From Dipteris shenzhenensis (taxonomy: Eukaryota > Polypodiophyta > Polypodiopsida > Gleicheniales): a stretch of 64,000 bases of DNA. The notes below the pieces were generated by a model. It did not search any database. It was not told the DNA's origin and worked only from the letters and a program-made list of their open reading frames with translations. Location of the stretch: the NCBI GenBank assembly GCA_047967505.1, contig CM106541.1; one strand, written 5' to 3'. A program made the position numbers and the translations under genes. Below are positions 12,048 to 23,135 of the stretch, piece after piece (within the stretch, counting starts at the first letter, position 1; every line of letters begins with the position of its first letter).

Positions 12048-12912
12048 TTACTCTGAGTGGTCACTGTGGATTGCATAAAATCTGACTCTGCAGGCAAAGA
12101 AATCAGATGTATCATTGGCATTGCTGGCTGAGGCACAGTAGAAACTGTAGCTAGACTGTGAAGCCTCATCAATGATAACATCCCTAAATACGATCAACTT
12201 CTTCTTACTTGGATCATAGAGTTGGTATGCCTTTGACTCTCTAGCATATCCAAGAAAAACACAATTGATTAATTTGACATCCAGTTTAGTCCTCAGTGCA
12301 TCTTGAACATGAGCATAAGAAAGAGAGCCAAATACTCTCAAGTGACCAATAAAGGGCTTAGTTCTTGTGAATGCCTCTTCTAGTGTCATGCTTTGCAATG
12401 AAGCAGTGGGACTCCCGTTTATCAAGTACACAACTGTCACATGCCTTGGTCCAATATGGTCTTGGAACATTATTCTCATTGAGCATGCATCTAGATGACT
12501 CTGCAACAATCACCCTGTTCTTTTCTTCACCAACCCCATTTCGCTGAGGGCTATATCTACATGTGAACTAGCATGTGATGCCATGATGTTTGCAAAAGGA
12601 ATTGAACTATGTGGGCTTGCATTCACCTCCATTGTCACAAAGGAGGACCTTTAGGTACTTGCCGGTCTACTTTTCTACCAAGGCTTTAAAGTCTTTGAAA
12701 GTGTTAAATGCATTAGACTTCTATTTCAGGAAGTAGATACAAGTCTTCCGTGAGTAATAAGCCTTGCCAAGAGGTGGTATAATTGTCAAACCCCATAGAT
12801 CTGAATGAATGATTTGAAGGATGTCAATACTTTGAGTTAAAGATGTTGGAAAGAGTTGTTTGTGTTGCTTACCTATGCAACAAGCCTCACATACATCTTT
12901 TTGAAAGTACAA
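12048..12912 (-). pseudogene. Copia integrase remnant
   Basis: The 12,721-12,912 block contains C-x2-C followed by GKQHKQLFP and IHSDLWG, the end of the zinc-binding domain and the first catalytic Asp region. The 12,048-12,509 block contains YLINGSPTASL, FGSLSYAHV, FLGYARESKAYQLYDP and VFRDVIIDE, the typical C-terminal flank of Copia integrase. The central D...E core between them is frameshifted. Integrase would insert the cDNA into the genome. Confidence 0.8.
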
Positions 12913-12949
12913 TTGTGTAACCCCCTATTACCATGTTTGTCTTTTTGAA

Positions 12950-14640
12950 GGATACAAGGCTTCTGACATTGAGGTGACCATACCTTTTATGCCACAATGT
13001 ACTCAAATAGGCATCCTGCTTCTAATGATGAGCTGCTAGGGCTCTTTGGATTAGAATGGCAGAAGAAATCTTGAACATTCTTCCAATCTTGACACCCTGA
13101 GGAATGATGGATTTAGGACTCTTGAGCTCAACTCATGGTGCATCCATACTTGTTGAAGATGACTTCCATATCACTCTCAGTCACATCTGTCCAATAGAGA
13201 GAATGTTTTGTGCCATTGTGGGATATAGAAATCATCTCCAATGCTCCCTGAGATGCCTGCATTACTATGTAAGGGTATGCTACCGATCCCTTCGATTTTG
13301 TGGGGTGTGTCATACCCCATCACCACGTTCTCTCTTGGGTTTCGATCGGAATGGAGATCAAAGAACCATTCTTTCTCAAGTGTCATGTGGTTGGTTGCAC
13401 CAAAGTCAAATCACTATGTGTCCTCATGCTTCTGTGTCTGAGATGTAGACTGCAATATGAGAACTTTGTGTTGATAGTCTTGAGAGTTGTCTTCATCATA
13501 GGCATAGTGGGAAGATTTTCGTTGATGATGGTTTCCTTGATGAGGGTTGTGAGATCAATTTGACTGGCCCGCATTGCCTAAATCCCTTTGTTTGTTTCTA
13601 CATTCTAGTTTCCAATGGCCTAGAATGCCACAATAGTTGCAATTTCCCTCATGTCTAGGAGTACTTCCTTCATTTCCTCCTCTTCGAGAGTTACCTCTAC
13701 CTGTGGGATTTCATGTCCCTCTTTGAGTGGGAGGACCATGACTCTAAGTCAATGAAGATGGATACTGTTTTCCCTGGTACTAACCTCTGCCTTGATTTCT
13801 AGAGCATTTGAAGTTCTTGTCTTTTGCTCTGAATGACCCTCTTGCACCTCCTCTTGCTATGAAGGCAATGTCATGATTCTTCGAATATGTTTTGAGACCA
13901 CGTCGAAATTCATCTTGCATTAGCATTATTGACATGAGTTGAAATGTTGGAGGTGAATCTCAAGTGACTAATGCAGTCACAAATTGCCCATAATCTAGTC
14001 CAAGTCCATTGATGGCAAGCTGGACTAGTCTCTCTTGTTTGACCTTGTGCCCATGATGTGAGCGGATTATTGCCAAGGTCTTTCACTCTGAGTAAGAAGT
14101 GAGGACCTGATTCATTTAGAAGCATTGGATTGTTGTTTAGCTGATTCTCCAATAAGAGAATATGTGACATGTTGTTGGCATTGTAGCCCCTTTCCAAAGC
14201 CTTCCAAGCAAGAGCAGTTGAGGTCTGCCCACGAAGAAGAGGGATCATCATATCTTTCACATTGAAGATAATATTCAAGGCAAGTTGAGCCTTGGCATCC
14301 CACTCTTTCTATTGAAGTTGATGATATTCAAGGCAAGACGAGCCTTGATATCCCACTCTTTCTATTTCTTTGTGAGTGCTAGTCGCTAATCCACGGTAAG
14401 AGTTGTCAAGTTAGGCTCGGGTCTCTTTTCATCTTCCATGACAATGTCCCACAAGTTCTTCAGCCAAAAAAATGTTCAGCATTTTGAACTTCCGATTAAC
14501 ATAGTTGTTGTCATCAAGCTTACTATTTTGATCAATAAATATGACATCATCATGTGTTTACACCATGGTGCACCAAGAATTAAAACTTGTACACAAATAG
14601 CAACTAGGTGCCGGTGATAGCCAGAGGATTTACAAGGCTT
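12950..14640 (-). pseudogene. Copia gag and protease region remnant
   Basis: Successive minus-strand fragments include 'LDDNNYV.RKFKMLNIFL' near 14,480-14,530 (a common Copia gag opening), a block with 'SHILLLENQLNN' near 14,150, a Cys/His-rich zinc-knuckle-like stretch near 13,590-13,640, and 'VVMGYDTPHKIEGIGSIPL' near 13,260-13,320 in the protease region. About 55 bp, 'ttgatattcaaggcaag..gagccttg..atcccactctttctatt', is duplicated in tandem at about 14,270-14,365. Stops are frequent. Confidence 0.65.
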
Positions 14641-14699
14641 ATAGAAGTGGTGCAGAACCAAATGCCAAAATAGTCAACTAGTGACTTTACAAGGTGGCA

Positions 14700-15900
14700 T
14701 GTGCATGAAAAGTGCAACTGTCCTAGATTAGTAAACCAAACTGCCAAAAGTGACTCAGCAAGAGTGAATTTTCCCTCTGTCAAAGAATAGAATAGGTGTC
14801 GATATGTGTGAGATTAATGCTGATGAAGGGACTCACTCCGTTTGGGAACTAATCGAGAATTTTTGGTTAGGGATTTAGTTGGCTTTTTTGATTTATCTCC
14901 TCTAAGTTAGCTAGTCCTATAACTAGTCTACATGTCAATTGAGATTAAAAAGTAGCAAAATTGATTTTATCTTCATTTGGTTTGCACTGGTTTCAGAGAG
15001 GATGCAATCTGATCAGGAAGGGTGCCGATGAAGAAGTTTATGCAAATATTGCAAAGTGAAAAACCAAAATGTCAAATTTGATGTGACAAATGCATAGAGT
15101 GCAAGTTGTGAGCAATTTTGGTTTTGGGAGTATCTCCAAATTCCAACTAGATAGAAAAATACGGCTCCCGGAAGAATGAGCACAATAGGGCCCAAAGGAG
15201 ATGATGTGGAATGTGTGTGCATATGCTGAAGCACACTGTGCGTGTGAAGCATAGATGCTTAGATGGCAACTATGTGGATAAGATGCCATGTGGCACAAAT
15301 TTGGCCAAACTTGTGTAACATAGCCAACCCTTTGAAATCAAGGTTCAATAAACTTAACCCAGGTTATCTCTTATCTACCATGTGTCATGCAGAGGATCAC
15401 CTAGGGTTAGTTGAACCTTACCATGGGTGGGCTAATCTACCACATGGCAAGGAGAGGCAAGAGAGAGGAACTATAGAGAGATGTAGAACTCATGGCATGT
15501 CGGCTCGGTTCTCACTTGCTTGGGGCTGCTTGCTTGAGGCATAGAGGGCTGCTAACATTTTTGCCACCACTAGAATGCTTTGGCTACTACTGTAGAGGAG
15601 TAGTTGTTAAAGGCACTTGTTTAAAGACTACTACAACTACAAAGAGCTACAACAAAGAACTTGAATCCAGCTCATATCTTCCCACAATTTATGTACTCAT
15701 AGAAAAGCTGGTAGTAGCAAGCTAAACAATGAATCCTCGAAGAATTGAAGAAGAACTCTCAAATCTCGCTCTCAATGGAAATCTCTCAAAGAGAACACTC
15801 AATCTCTCAAGAATGATGGAAAACTAGACGGAATACTATTGCTCTCAATGGACTCTCTCTCTCAAAAGAAAACCTCACAATCTCTCAAGAAAGAGCCTGT
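14700..15900. other. No gene seen
   Basis: Unique-looking DNA with only short open frames. From about 15,740 to 15,900 it becomes rich in 'ctctcaa' words. A stretch near 15,285-15,400 ('gccatgtggca', 'cttaaccca.g', 'atctaccatgtgtc') resembles 30,215-30,365 in the interior of a later LTR element, so this part may be old retroelement sequence. Confidence 0.4.
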
Positions 15901-15949
15901 TCGCAATGGTCAGACAATTAGGTCCCCCGACTTTTTTCCTGACTTTCTC

Positions 15950-16280
15950 CGCTGCAGAGAAGAACTGAAAACCTTTGATCTCTTGTCTAAAAAAGGTCAA
16001 AAAAACTACTTCTGACCAGCACACGAATACCCAAGACATCGAACTGTGTAAACTAATCCGAGATGATCCTATCACGACCGTAAGGTACTATGTTCACAAG
16101 TTCCAGTCCATGAAGCATCTACTTAAGCAGGACGTAACAATCTTGGGGAAGGTACTCGGCTTTTTCTTCGTGACAAAATTCCAAAACAGAGGCATCCAGC
16201 TAGATCACAGCCTCCTATGGATTAAGGATGCACCTGTCCTTGGTGTAGCTCTCGACCCCAACATTGAAGCTTTCATTGAC
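15950..16280 (+). pseudogene. Helitron Rep (HUH endonuclease) fragment
   Basis: The translated frame reads RDDPITTVRYYVHKFQS, then GKVLGFFFVTKFQNRG and HSLLWIKDAP, the hallmark order of the Helitron Rep/helitron-like N domain. Where the family has its metal-binding HUH motif after FQNRG this copy reads IQLDH, so the first His is lost. The reading stops exactly where a Copia LTR begins (16,281). In active Helitrons Rep nicks and joins single strands. This is a broken insertion target, not an active gene. The helicase half is not next to it. Confidence 0.75.
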
Positions 16281-16444
16281 TGTGGGGGTTAAAGGTCACT
16301 GTGCCTTTACCCTAGTTATGTACAATACTCAAACACATATATAAATGAATGAAAAAGAAGATTAGGGTGTTCTGCACCCACCAAAAACTTGTGTGCTCTC
16401 TGTTCTCTCCCTCCTCCATTCCGCTTCCGTTGAGAGCAGTCTCA
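16281..16444 (+). repeat. 5' LTR of the truncated Copia element
   Basis: Begins TGTGGGGGTTAAAGGTCACT and ends ...GCAGTCTCA, two bases before the primer-binding site. It is about 17 bp shorter than the 181-bp LTRs of its relative, mainly because the GA-rich (here CT-rich) tract is shorter. Confidence 0.85.
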
Positions 16445-16446
16445 AC

Positions 16447-16458
16447 TGGTATTAGAGC
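16447..16458 (+). other. Primer-binding site, initiator tRNA-Met type
   Basis: TGGTATTAGAGC differs by one base from TGGTATCAGAGC, the complement of the plant initiator tRNA-Met 3' end used by most Copia elements. Confidence 0.85.
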
Positions 16459-17910
16459 CCGAGTGATCTAGCTGAGTGTGCGTGAATGCTTGGAAGCTCA
16501 GCAGCTTCGTGGGAGGAAGGAGAAGGTCTGTGGGAAGCTTTGTGGGTGACTTTACTTGCATCCAAGTGTGTAGAGACCTTAGAGGAACCTTCGGAAAAGT
16601 CACTTTGGTTTTGCGAAGTGGTTTTGAGAACGTGTTAAGTGTTTTCAAAGAAAAGGTCGTTTTTTAAGCTTTTCCTTGTTCCGTTCGATGACCGAGACTC
16701 CGTATTGACTTGTAGAGGCAACTATTGCTTGCTTTTGGTGTCCATTTCACTTCAGGAGCTTGGAAACACCTTCATTCTTGAATTTGGGATCATTTCATTG
16801 GATTTCTAACTCACTGTGTTAGTTTCTACGTTTTTTTGCCCAGGTGTTGGAACTCAAGTTTGGAGCAACCATTTGCAGATCTGTCAATTTTGGTGGACTC
16901 AAGAGGTCCTAAGACTTCTATGTTGCTCATCATTCACACTCTAGTGGAGTTTACAAATAGTTTTGTTTCCAAAAACGTTTTTCAGTCCGTGTGTTGGACC
17001 CAATGATTGAGACCACGGTTTCCAAAACCGTCTATCCCATTGCGTTTTGGATGCCTAAAAACCCCTATGTGTCAGTTCTTGCTCGATTCGGTGGATTATT
17101 TTTAGATTTATAGATCTCTATGTATTGGATTTCATCTCTCTGTTATGCATTTTTCATTCTAAGGTTTTGAAACCTTAGATTTATGCCACATGGCAGTGGA
17201 TAAGTGTTGACTCCCATTTCTCACTCATCGGTTGAGATTTTGGAGTTCCAACAGAAGAGAGATATTTGCAAATTTTCTTGCTGAGTTTGATTATCCAATG
17301 GCACCCATGTTTTGAGGCATCTCAGGTTCTATTTTCAGTAGCGGTCATTGCCATGGGACCATTATTTCTTGAGCATACCTTATACAGATCACTCTGGTTG
17401 TAGTTTGAGCCGTGTGCACTCATTCGTGGTGTGCATTGGGTTGTAATGGATGATTTATAGGCCATTTGGATGCATTGCGATCCTTATTAGATGCGCTGAT
17501 AGGCCCAAATTGCCTTGTGGGATGCTATTTTTATGGACACTTTGCACATGGATGCTATTTTATGCTGAGGGATAGCTTTAACACATTGCAGGTGATGCAC
17601 TGATAGTGTTATGCTCTCTTGGATGAGATATTATCGATGCATATGCCTATGGATAGTGTTTATGCTTGAGCCATTTGGCACTTATTGGCATTTTGGATTG
17701 CCATTGTAATTGGCATTTTCTTTTGGGCCAGATTTGCTCATATGGATGCATAGTACATGGACATGAGTTAGCTGCATCTTTTGATGCTTTGAGCTTTGAG
17801 TTTTGGTGATATTTCACTCTATTGTGGCATACACATTTGGGTGCACCTGGTATTTGGTGTGATTTCTCTTTTGCAGGTACTAGCATTTGGGATTTTTTTT
17901 CATTTCCATC

Positions 17911-18374
17911 ATGGCATCCTCTTCCATGTCTAAAAAGGAGTTTTTCAACATTAAAAAGTTTGATGGGACAAACTTTTCTTTGTGGAAAGAACAGATAAGG
18001 GATGTGCTTATTCAAAAGAAGCAGATTAAACCCTTGGCAGGGATTGAAGCTAAGCTTGTAGATATGTCTGAGGATGATTGGAATGAGTTGGATGCATTAG
18101 CAAAGTCTACTATTAGACGTCATCTTGCAGAGTCAGATTATTTCACAGTAGTAAATGAGCAGACTACGGAAGATTTGTGGAAGAAACTGTGTGCCACTTA
18201 TGAGAAGGAAACTGCCTCTAATAAAGTTTACCTCATGAAGAGGTTGTGTGAGCTGCAGATGAAGGAAGGGGTCTCCATTGCTTCTCACTTGAATGGATTC
18301 AATATTATTTTCAGCCAGCTTCAGGCTCAGAAGATGAATTTTGATGCAGAGACTAAGGCAATATTTCTCTTATG
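17911..18374 (+). pseudogene. Copia gag, 5' part
   Basis: The ATG at 17,911 is chosen because the sister element has its gag start at the same place (46,826); an upstream in-frame ATG lies in the leader. The frame is open for about 155 codons and includes FDGTNFSLWKEQIRD, LAESDYFTVVNEQTTEDLW and GVSIASHLNGFNIIFSQLQ, typical of the UBN2/gag-polypeptide domain of plant Copia elements. This copy keeps the Trp codon that is a stop in the sister copy. It is cut off before the zinc knuckle. Confidence 0.9.
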
Positions 18375-18588
18375 TAATCCTACCCCATGCTCAATGTATG
18401 CCATGTGGACCTCCTGGACTATTCAAAGGACCTTAGTCTTTTAACCCTTCTTGGCACCCCACTCTAAAACCAAGCCTACTGATTCCTAGGCATTAGTTCT
18501 TGTGTCCACGGTTGCATTGTCAATCCCTCCTAGTTTCCTACGTCACCATAATTGTCATGATCCTTTTGTGATTATGGCTAATGTAACA
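18375..18588 (-). repeat. Truncated 3' LTR of the Gypsy element
   Basis: On the plus strand it ends 'ggctaatgtaaca', matching the end of the full LTR at 24,826. Shared internal landmarks are 'gccatgtggacctcctgga', 'ggcaccccactctaaaacca' and 'attcctaggcattagt'. About 160 bp of the distal LTR are missing at the low-coordinate end. Confidence 0.88.
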
Positions 18589-18600
18589 TTCCCTTCCCCT
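18589..18600 (-). other. Polypurine tract of the Gypsy element
   Basis: The minus strand reads AGGGGAAGGGAA immediately before the TGTTAC start of the 3' LTR, the expected place for plus-strand priming. Confidence 0.8.
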
Positions 18601-19850
18601 CAAGAATGGTTTATGTCCTCAAAAATAAAATTGGGAAACCTCCTTTGGAGATTGCTTATCCTTTCCCACGTTGAACTCTCTCAGGTCTATCTTTCCACTT
18701 AACTAGACATCCTTGCCATATTGTATGTCATGTTCTTTTTTCTTGTCTATCTAAAATTCTTTCTGGTTCATGTGGTAAAGTAGAAAGTTCAATGAGTTCA
18801 ACTAAGACTTCATTTCCAATGAGATTATCACCATGTCCTAACTTCCTTTTTAGCCTACTTACATGAAAATTTGGATGTACTCTGTATCCCTCAGGTAAGG
18901 CTAATTTGTAAGCAAGTTCTCTAATTCTCTTAAGTATCATGAGTGGTCCACAATACCTAGGAGACCACTTTGTACATTTACCTAATTTTAGGGATTCTAA
19001 AGATTTAGGTACCGTCAAATAAAGTTTGTCATTTACTTCAAACTCCAACCTTCTACAGTGGGGTTTGCATAACTTCTTGATCTATCCTGAGCTCTTCTTA
19101 TTCTATCTTTGGCTAACTTAAGCATTTGATTCAATCTTCAAGAAAGTCTTTGGTTGCTAAGACCTTCTCTTTTTTTAGTCCCACTGACATTAGGGCCCTA
19201 GGCTGAAATCCATACATCATTGTGAATGGACTAAAAACTCTAGCTGAGTGTTTGGCATTCCTTTATATGCAAATTCTAATATGGGCAAATACTATTTCCA
19301 ATTAGTTTGCCATTACTTACATATGCTCAAAGCATATCCTTAATGATTTGATTGAACCTTTTAGTTTGACCATCACTCTGTAGATGATCTGCAGTGCGCA
19401 TATTCAACAAAGTTTCCAACCTCATATACATAGCCCTCCAAAAATGGTTGTTAAATTTGTTATCCTAGTCACTACCAATACCTACTAGTAGCCCATATAA
19501 TTTACAAATATGCTCCAGAAATATCCTAGCTAGTCCTAGAGTTTTAACCTCTTCATTAGTTAGAATAAAGTGAGCTATCTTGGTCAACCTATCCCATATA
19601 ATTTATAAATATACTCCATGAATAGCCTAGCTAGTTCTTGATTTTCAACCTCTTCATTAGTTAGAATAAAGTGAGCCATCTTAGTCAACCGATCCACAAT
19701 TACCCACATAGAGTCGTGCACCTTGTGTCCTAGGTAATCCAACAATAAAATCCATGGAGATGCTTTTCCATTTGCCAAATGGAATCTCCAATGGGTGTAG
19801 GAGACCTCCTACCTTAAGGGATTCAGCCTTATTGACCTAACATTTTGGCA
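18600..19850 (-). pseudogene. Gypsy integrase core and chromodomain remnant
   Basis: The 19,584-19,778 block carries VIVDRLTKMAHFI, the first catalytic Asp region of chromovirus integrases. The 18,728-19,048 block contains [14 protein letters not shown] and [14 protein letters not shown], then [14 protein letters not shown]. After a stop, a shifted continuation reads LVKWKDRPE near 18,670, the core of a chromodomain that in active relatives steers insertion to chosen chromatin. A segment around 19,490-19,700 repeats itself ('ctcttcattagttagaataa' twice), indicating a local duplication. Confidence 0.8.
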
Positions 19851-19899
19851 CTATAATACATAGTCTTGGACGTCCTTATCTATTCCAAGCCAAAAGAAT

Positions 19900-22250
19900 T
19901 GCCTCTTCAGAAGTGCATATGTCATATGAATTCCCAAATATCTATCACTCGTACTATCATGATCTCGAAAAGAATTTGGTGCCTAATGTCAATTGTTATA
20001 TACGGGATGCACACTACCCTTGCATAGTAGGTGGCCATCTTCAATAGTATATTTTTTCCATTTAAGTCCTTTATCACTTAGTGTGTCACCATTTCCATGT
20101 GATGCCTCTGTGAAAGCTCCTCGATTAGTTGAATCTCTCATTTTAATTGCTTTCCATATTTCAAAAAAGTGAGGATGAAGTTCACTTTTTCCTTTTAAGT
20201 ACTCTAGGAAATCATTTTGGAATTGAATAAGACTCAATTCATAAATAATTGGCATTCAACTTAGGGAGTCTACAACCACATCAAACTTCCCCTTTCAATA
20301 TATCAATTGAATATTAGACTCTTGCATTATTTCAGCCCATCTAGATTTTCTACCTTTAAGCTCTAGCTGATTGCAAATCTACTTAATACTTTCTTGATAA
20401 AAAAATGATCTCAAATTTGGCACCATACAAATAGTGCCTCCATTTCTTCAAAGCATAGACTATAGCATACATTTCCTTCTCATATGCTGACTAATTCCAT
20501 TGGGCACAGTCTAAATTTTTGCTTTTAAAAGCCACTAGTTGACCCTTTTATAATAGTACTGCCCCAACAGCAAAATCACTAGCGTTTGTTTCAACCATGA
20601 ATGGTTCATTAGGAGCCACTACTTTTAAGATAGGAGAAGATGCTATAGCCACTTTTAATCTCTCAACTTTTGAGGTTCATCCCATATGAAGGTACTTCAC
20701 TCCCCCTTAAGCTGGTCTGTCATCAGAACATCAATCTTACCATACTCTTGGATGAATCTCCTATAAAATCTAGACAAGCCCAAGAATGTTTGCAATTCTT
20801 TTATGGCCCTACCCTTCTTAGGATCCATATGAATCCCTTCTTCGGATATAATATGTCCCAAGTACTTCACTTCTTTTGCAAAGAATTCATATTTGGATTA
20901 TTTTGTAAAAAGAGAATTATCTATAAGCAATTGGAACACTTTCCTCAAATGTTCTAGATGCTTTTTCCTTATTTTACTATAGATTAGGATATCATCTAAA
21001 AATATTACATCAATTTTTCCTAAAGATGGCCTCAAGACACTGCTCATAAGTGTCATAAAATTTGCTGGAGAATTTGTTAAACCAAATGGCATTACTTTAA
21101 ACTGATAATGCCCATACCTAGTACAAAATGATGTCTTAGGGACATCCTCTTCCCTAATTCACACTTGGTGATATCCTAATCTTAAGTAAGTTTTAGTAGA
21201 ATACTTTACCCTTTGCAACCGATCAAAGATCTCATCATTGCAAGGCATATGGTACTTATTTTACATTGTGATTTTATTTAAGGCATACAGTACTGATTTT
21301 ATATGGCAAGGCATACGGTACTTATTTCACATTGTGATTTTATTTAAGGCTCTATAATCTATGCATTAACACATAGTGCCATCTTTTTTCTTTGCTAGTA
21401 AAACTGGTGATGACCATGGTGAATTACTAGGTTGAATTTGGCCTTTCCTAAGGTATTCCACTAAAGGTCTTTTGACCTCACATTCTTCCATATAACTAAG
21501 TCTATATGGTCATTTATAGACAAGGGTAGATCCACGAATTATGTCTATTTTATGGTCTACATCTAAACCATCAGGCAAGTCACTTGGAAAACATCTTTAA
21601 ATTGAACCATGAAATCTTGAAACGATAATTCATACTTTTTAATCACATCAAGAGAAAATTTGTTATTTTAAGATGTAGTAGAAAAAAAATCACCAATAAA
21701 AGAAAGCTCATAGAGATATACCTGGCATTATTGTTGTTGTAGAAGTCGTTCCAATTCCATCAAACAAATAAGGGGAGAGTTGAGCACATCATGATATCCC
21801 TGAATCTAGAAGTCTCTACCATCTTTTTCAAACATAATGGAGTTATTTAAATAACTTAGTTGTAAGCTATGCCCAAGACTATACAACCACTCTCAACCAA
21901 GGACAACATCTGTTCGATTGAGATGCATGATTTGGAAATCCAAGGCATCCTTATAACCTTGGATATCCATCTCTACACTAATAATCATGGTGTCCCAAAC
22001 CTTTTTATCACTGCCCTCTGCTAGAGAGAGACCACATATTTATGGGCACTCGTTCTCTTTGACAACTTCAATTTCTTAACTAATGAGTAGTTTAAGAAAT
22101 TATGTGTTGTGCTATCATCGACCATCAATCTTACTCTTTGCCCCTTAATTTTTCCATGCATCCTCATTGAATCATGAGGACAAAAGGTGGGCTGCTACAT
22201 TGCTGATGATAGATAGCACATGTGGGTGTTGTCCTCATTGATAAACCTCT
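19900..22250 (-). pseudogene. Gypsy protease-RT-RNase H remnant
   Basis: RT is identified by MPFGLTNSPANFM followed by VIFLDDILIYSK (active site FLDD) at 20,898-21,092. RNase H and the linker to integrase occupy about 19,990-20,700, including 'FLEYLKGKSELHPHFFEIW' and 'KKYTIEDGHLLCKG' near 20,000-20,200. The protease region, about 21,750-22,150, is too decayed to show its active site. A ~50-bp unit at about 21,240-21,345 is tandemly duplicated. Many stops are present. Confidence 0.75.
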
Positions 22251-22288
22251 ACCTCAGTGTACTTTTCAATATTGTTAAGTGGAAACAC

Positions 22289-23135
22289 CTACACCACATG
22301 TACTTGTTTTTGTGGAGGTTTATTTGGGGCTTTAGCTCCCACCTGTTTGTTTTTAGGGCATTTCCAAGAAACATGGTCTTTGCCCAAACATCTGAAGCAA
22401 AGATTCTCCTGCTTGTCCCTTTCATAATCCTCTTTCTTTAGGAGAGGATATTCTTGTGTTTGAGGTTTCTTAGGTGGTGCTTGAGAAGCCTCCTTCTTGA
22501 AGCTCCCCTTCCTTTTCAAATAGGGAAATTTACTAAACTTAGGAACAAAACCTGTTTGTTCCAAAGTTTTAGCTTTGGATTTTCCCATCGTATTGTCATA
22601 TATTTGGGCATATTTAATTGCTTCTTCAAAGGTCTTGGGAGAATTTCTTCTCACCTCAATCTTATAGGTGTCCTTTAGACCTCTCAAAGAACCCCTTATC
22701 TTTTGGAATTCATCAATTTCTTTCAACTAAAGGATTGCCTACCTATAGTTTGCGAGTGTTCTTACCCATACTACAATTATCCCAAGCCTCCCATGCTCTT
22801 TCTAGCTCATTTTCAGGTAAAAACTCTTTTAGGATGGCTTGTTTAAATTAATTCTAGTATCGAGGGATCCTATCATTTTCCCTGAGGCTCATCCACCATT
22901 TATAGGCATTATTTCCAAGGGAAAGACTTACTTCCATGACTTGATTTTTAGGTGGGGTATTCTTGAGTCCATGGAAGTCTTTCAATTTTTGCAAGAATGT
23001 ATTAATCATGTCCTTGTTGTGTTCTTTTTCTTTCCCTTTAAAAATTGGTGGTCTCAAGTCCTTAAGTATGTTTGAGGTTTCTTTTAGTCGATAGGTGGAC
23101 CTTTCAACTTGATTAGGAGTCAATAATTGTGCCAT
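22289..23135 (-). pseudogene. Gypsy gag remnant with CCHC zinc knuckle
   Basis: The gag N-terminal part (22,854-23,135) starts MAQLLTPNQVE and includes LRPPIFKGKEKEHN and NNAYKWWMSL. The C-terminal part (22,289-22,726) has basic, Lys-rich sequence and a zinc knuckle C-x2-C-x4-H-x4-C (CFRCLGKDHVSWKC) near 22,355-22,400. The two are separated by stops. In an intact element this protein packages the RNA into particles. Confidence 0.82.

Larger units (their letters stand above)
11090..14640 (-). mobile_element. Decayed Copia (Ty1) retrotransposon, RNase H missing
   Basis: Reading the minus strand from 14,640 down, the order is gag, zinc-knuckle region (about 13,590-13,640), protease region, GAG-pre-integrase and HHCC part (12.7-12.9 kb), integrase C-terminus (12.05-12.5 kb), then reverse transcriptase with a YIDD active site near 11,295. 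After YIDD the frame reaches a purine tract (plus strand 11,121-11,129) and a TGTTAAGAAC start like that of a 3' LTR, so most of the RT C-terminus and RNase H has been lost. No 5' LTR or primer-binding site was found. Coding is broken by many stops and frameshifts. Confidence 0.8.
16281..18374 (+). mobile_element. Truncated Copia element (same family as 42.6-48.5 kb)
   Basis: The order on the plus strand is 5' LTR, primer-binding site, ~1.45 kb leader and the first part of gag. The leader and gag match the minus-strand element at 42,586-48,460 closely enough to be one family. Similarity to that element stops at 18,374, inside gag; the next base begins sequence homologous to the middle of a Gypsy LTR. 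Protease, integrase, RT, RNase H and the 3' LTR are absent. Confidence 0.9.
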
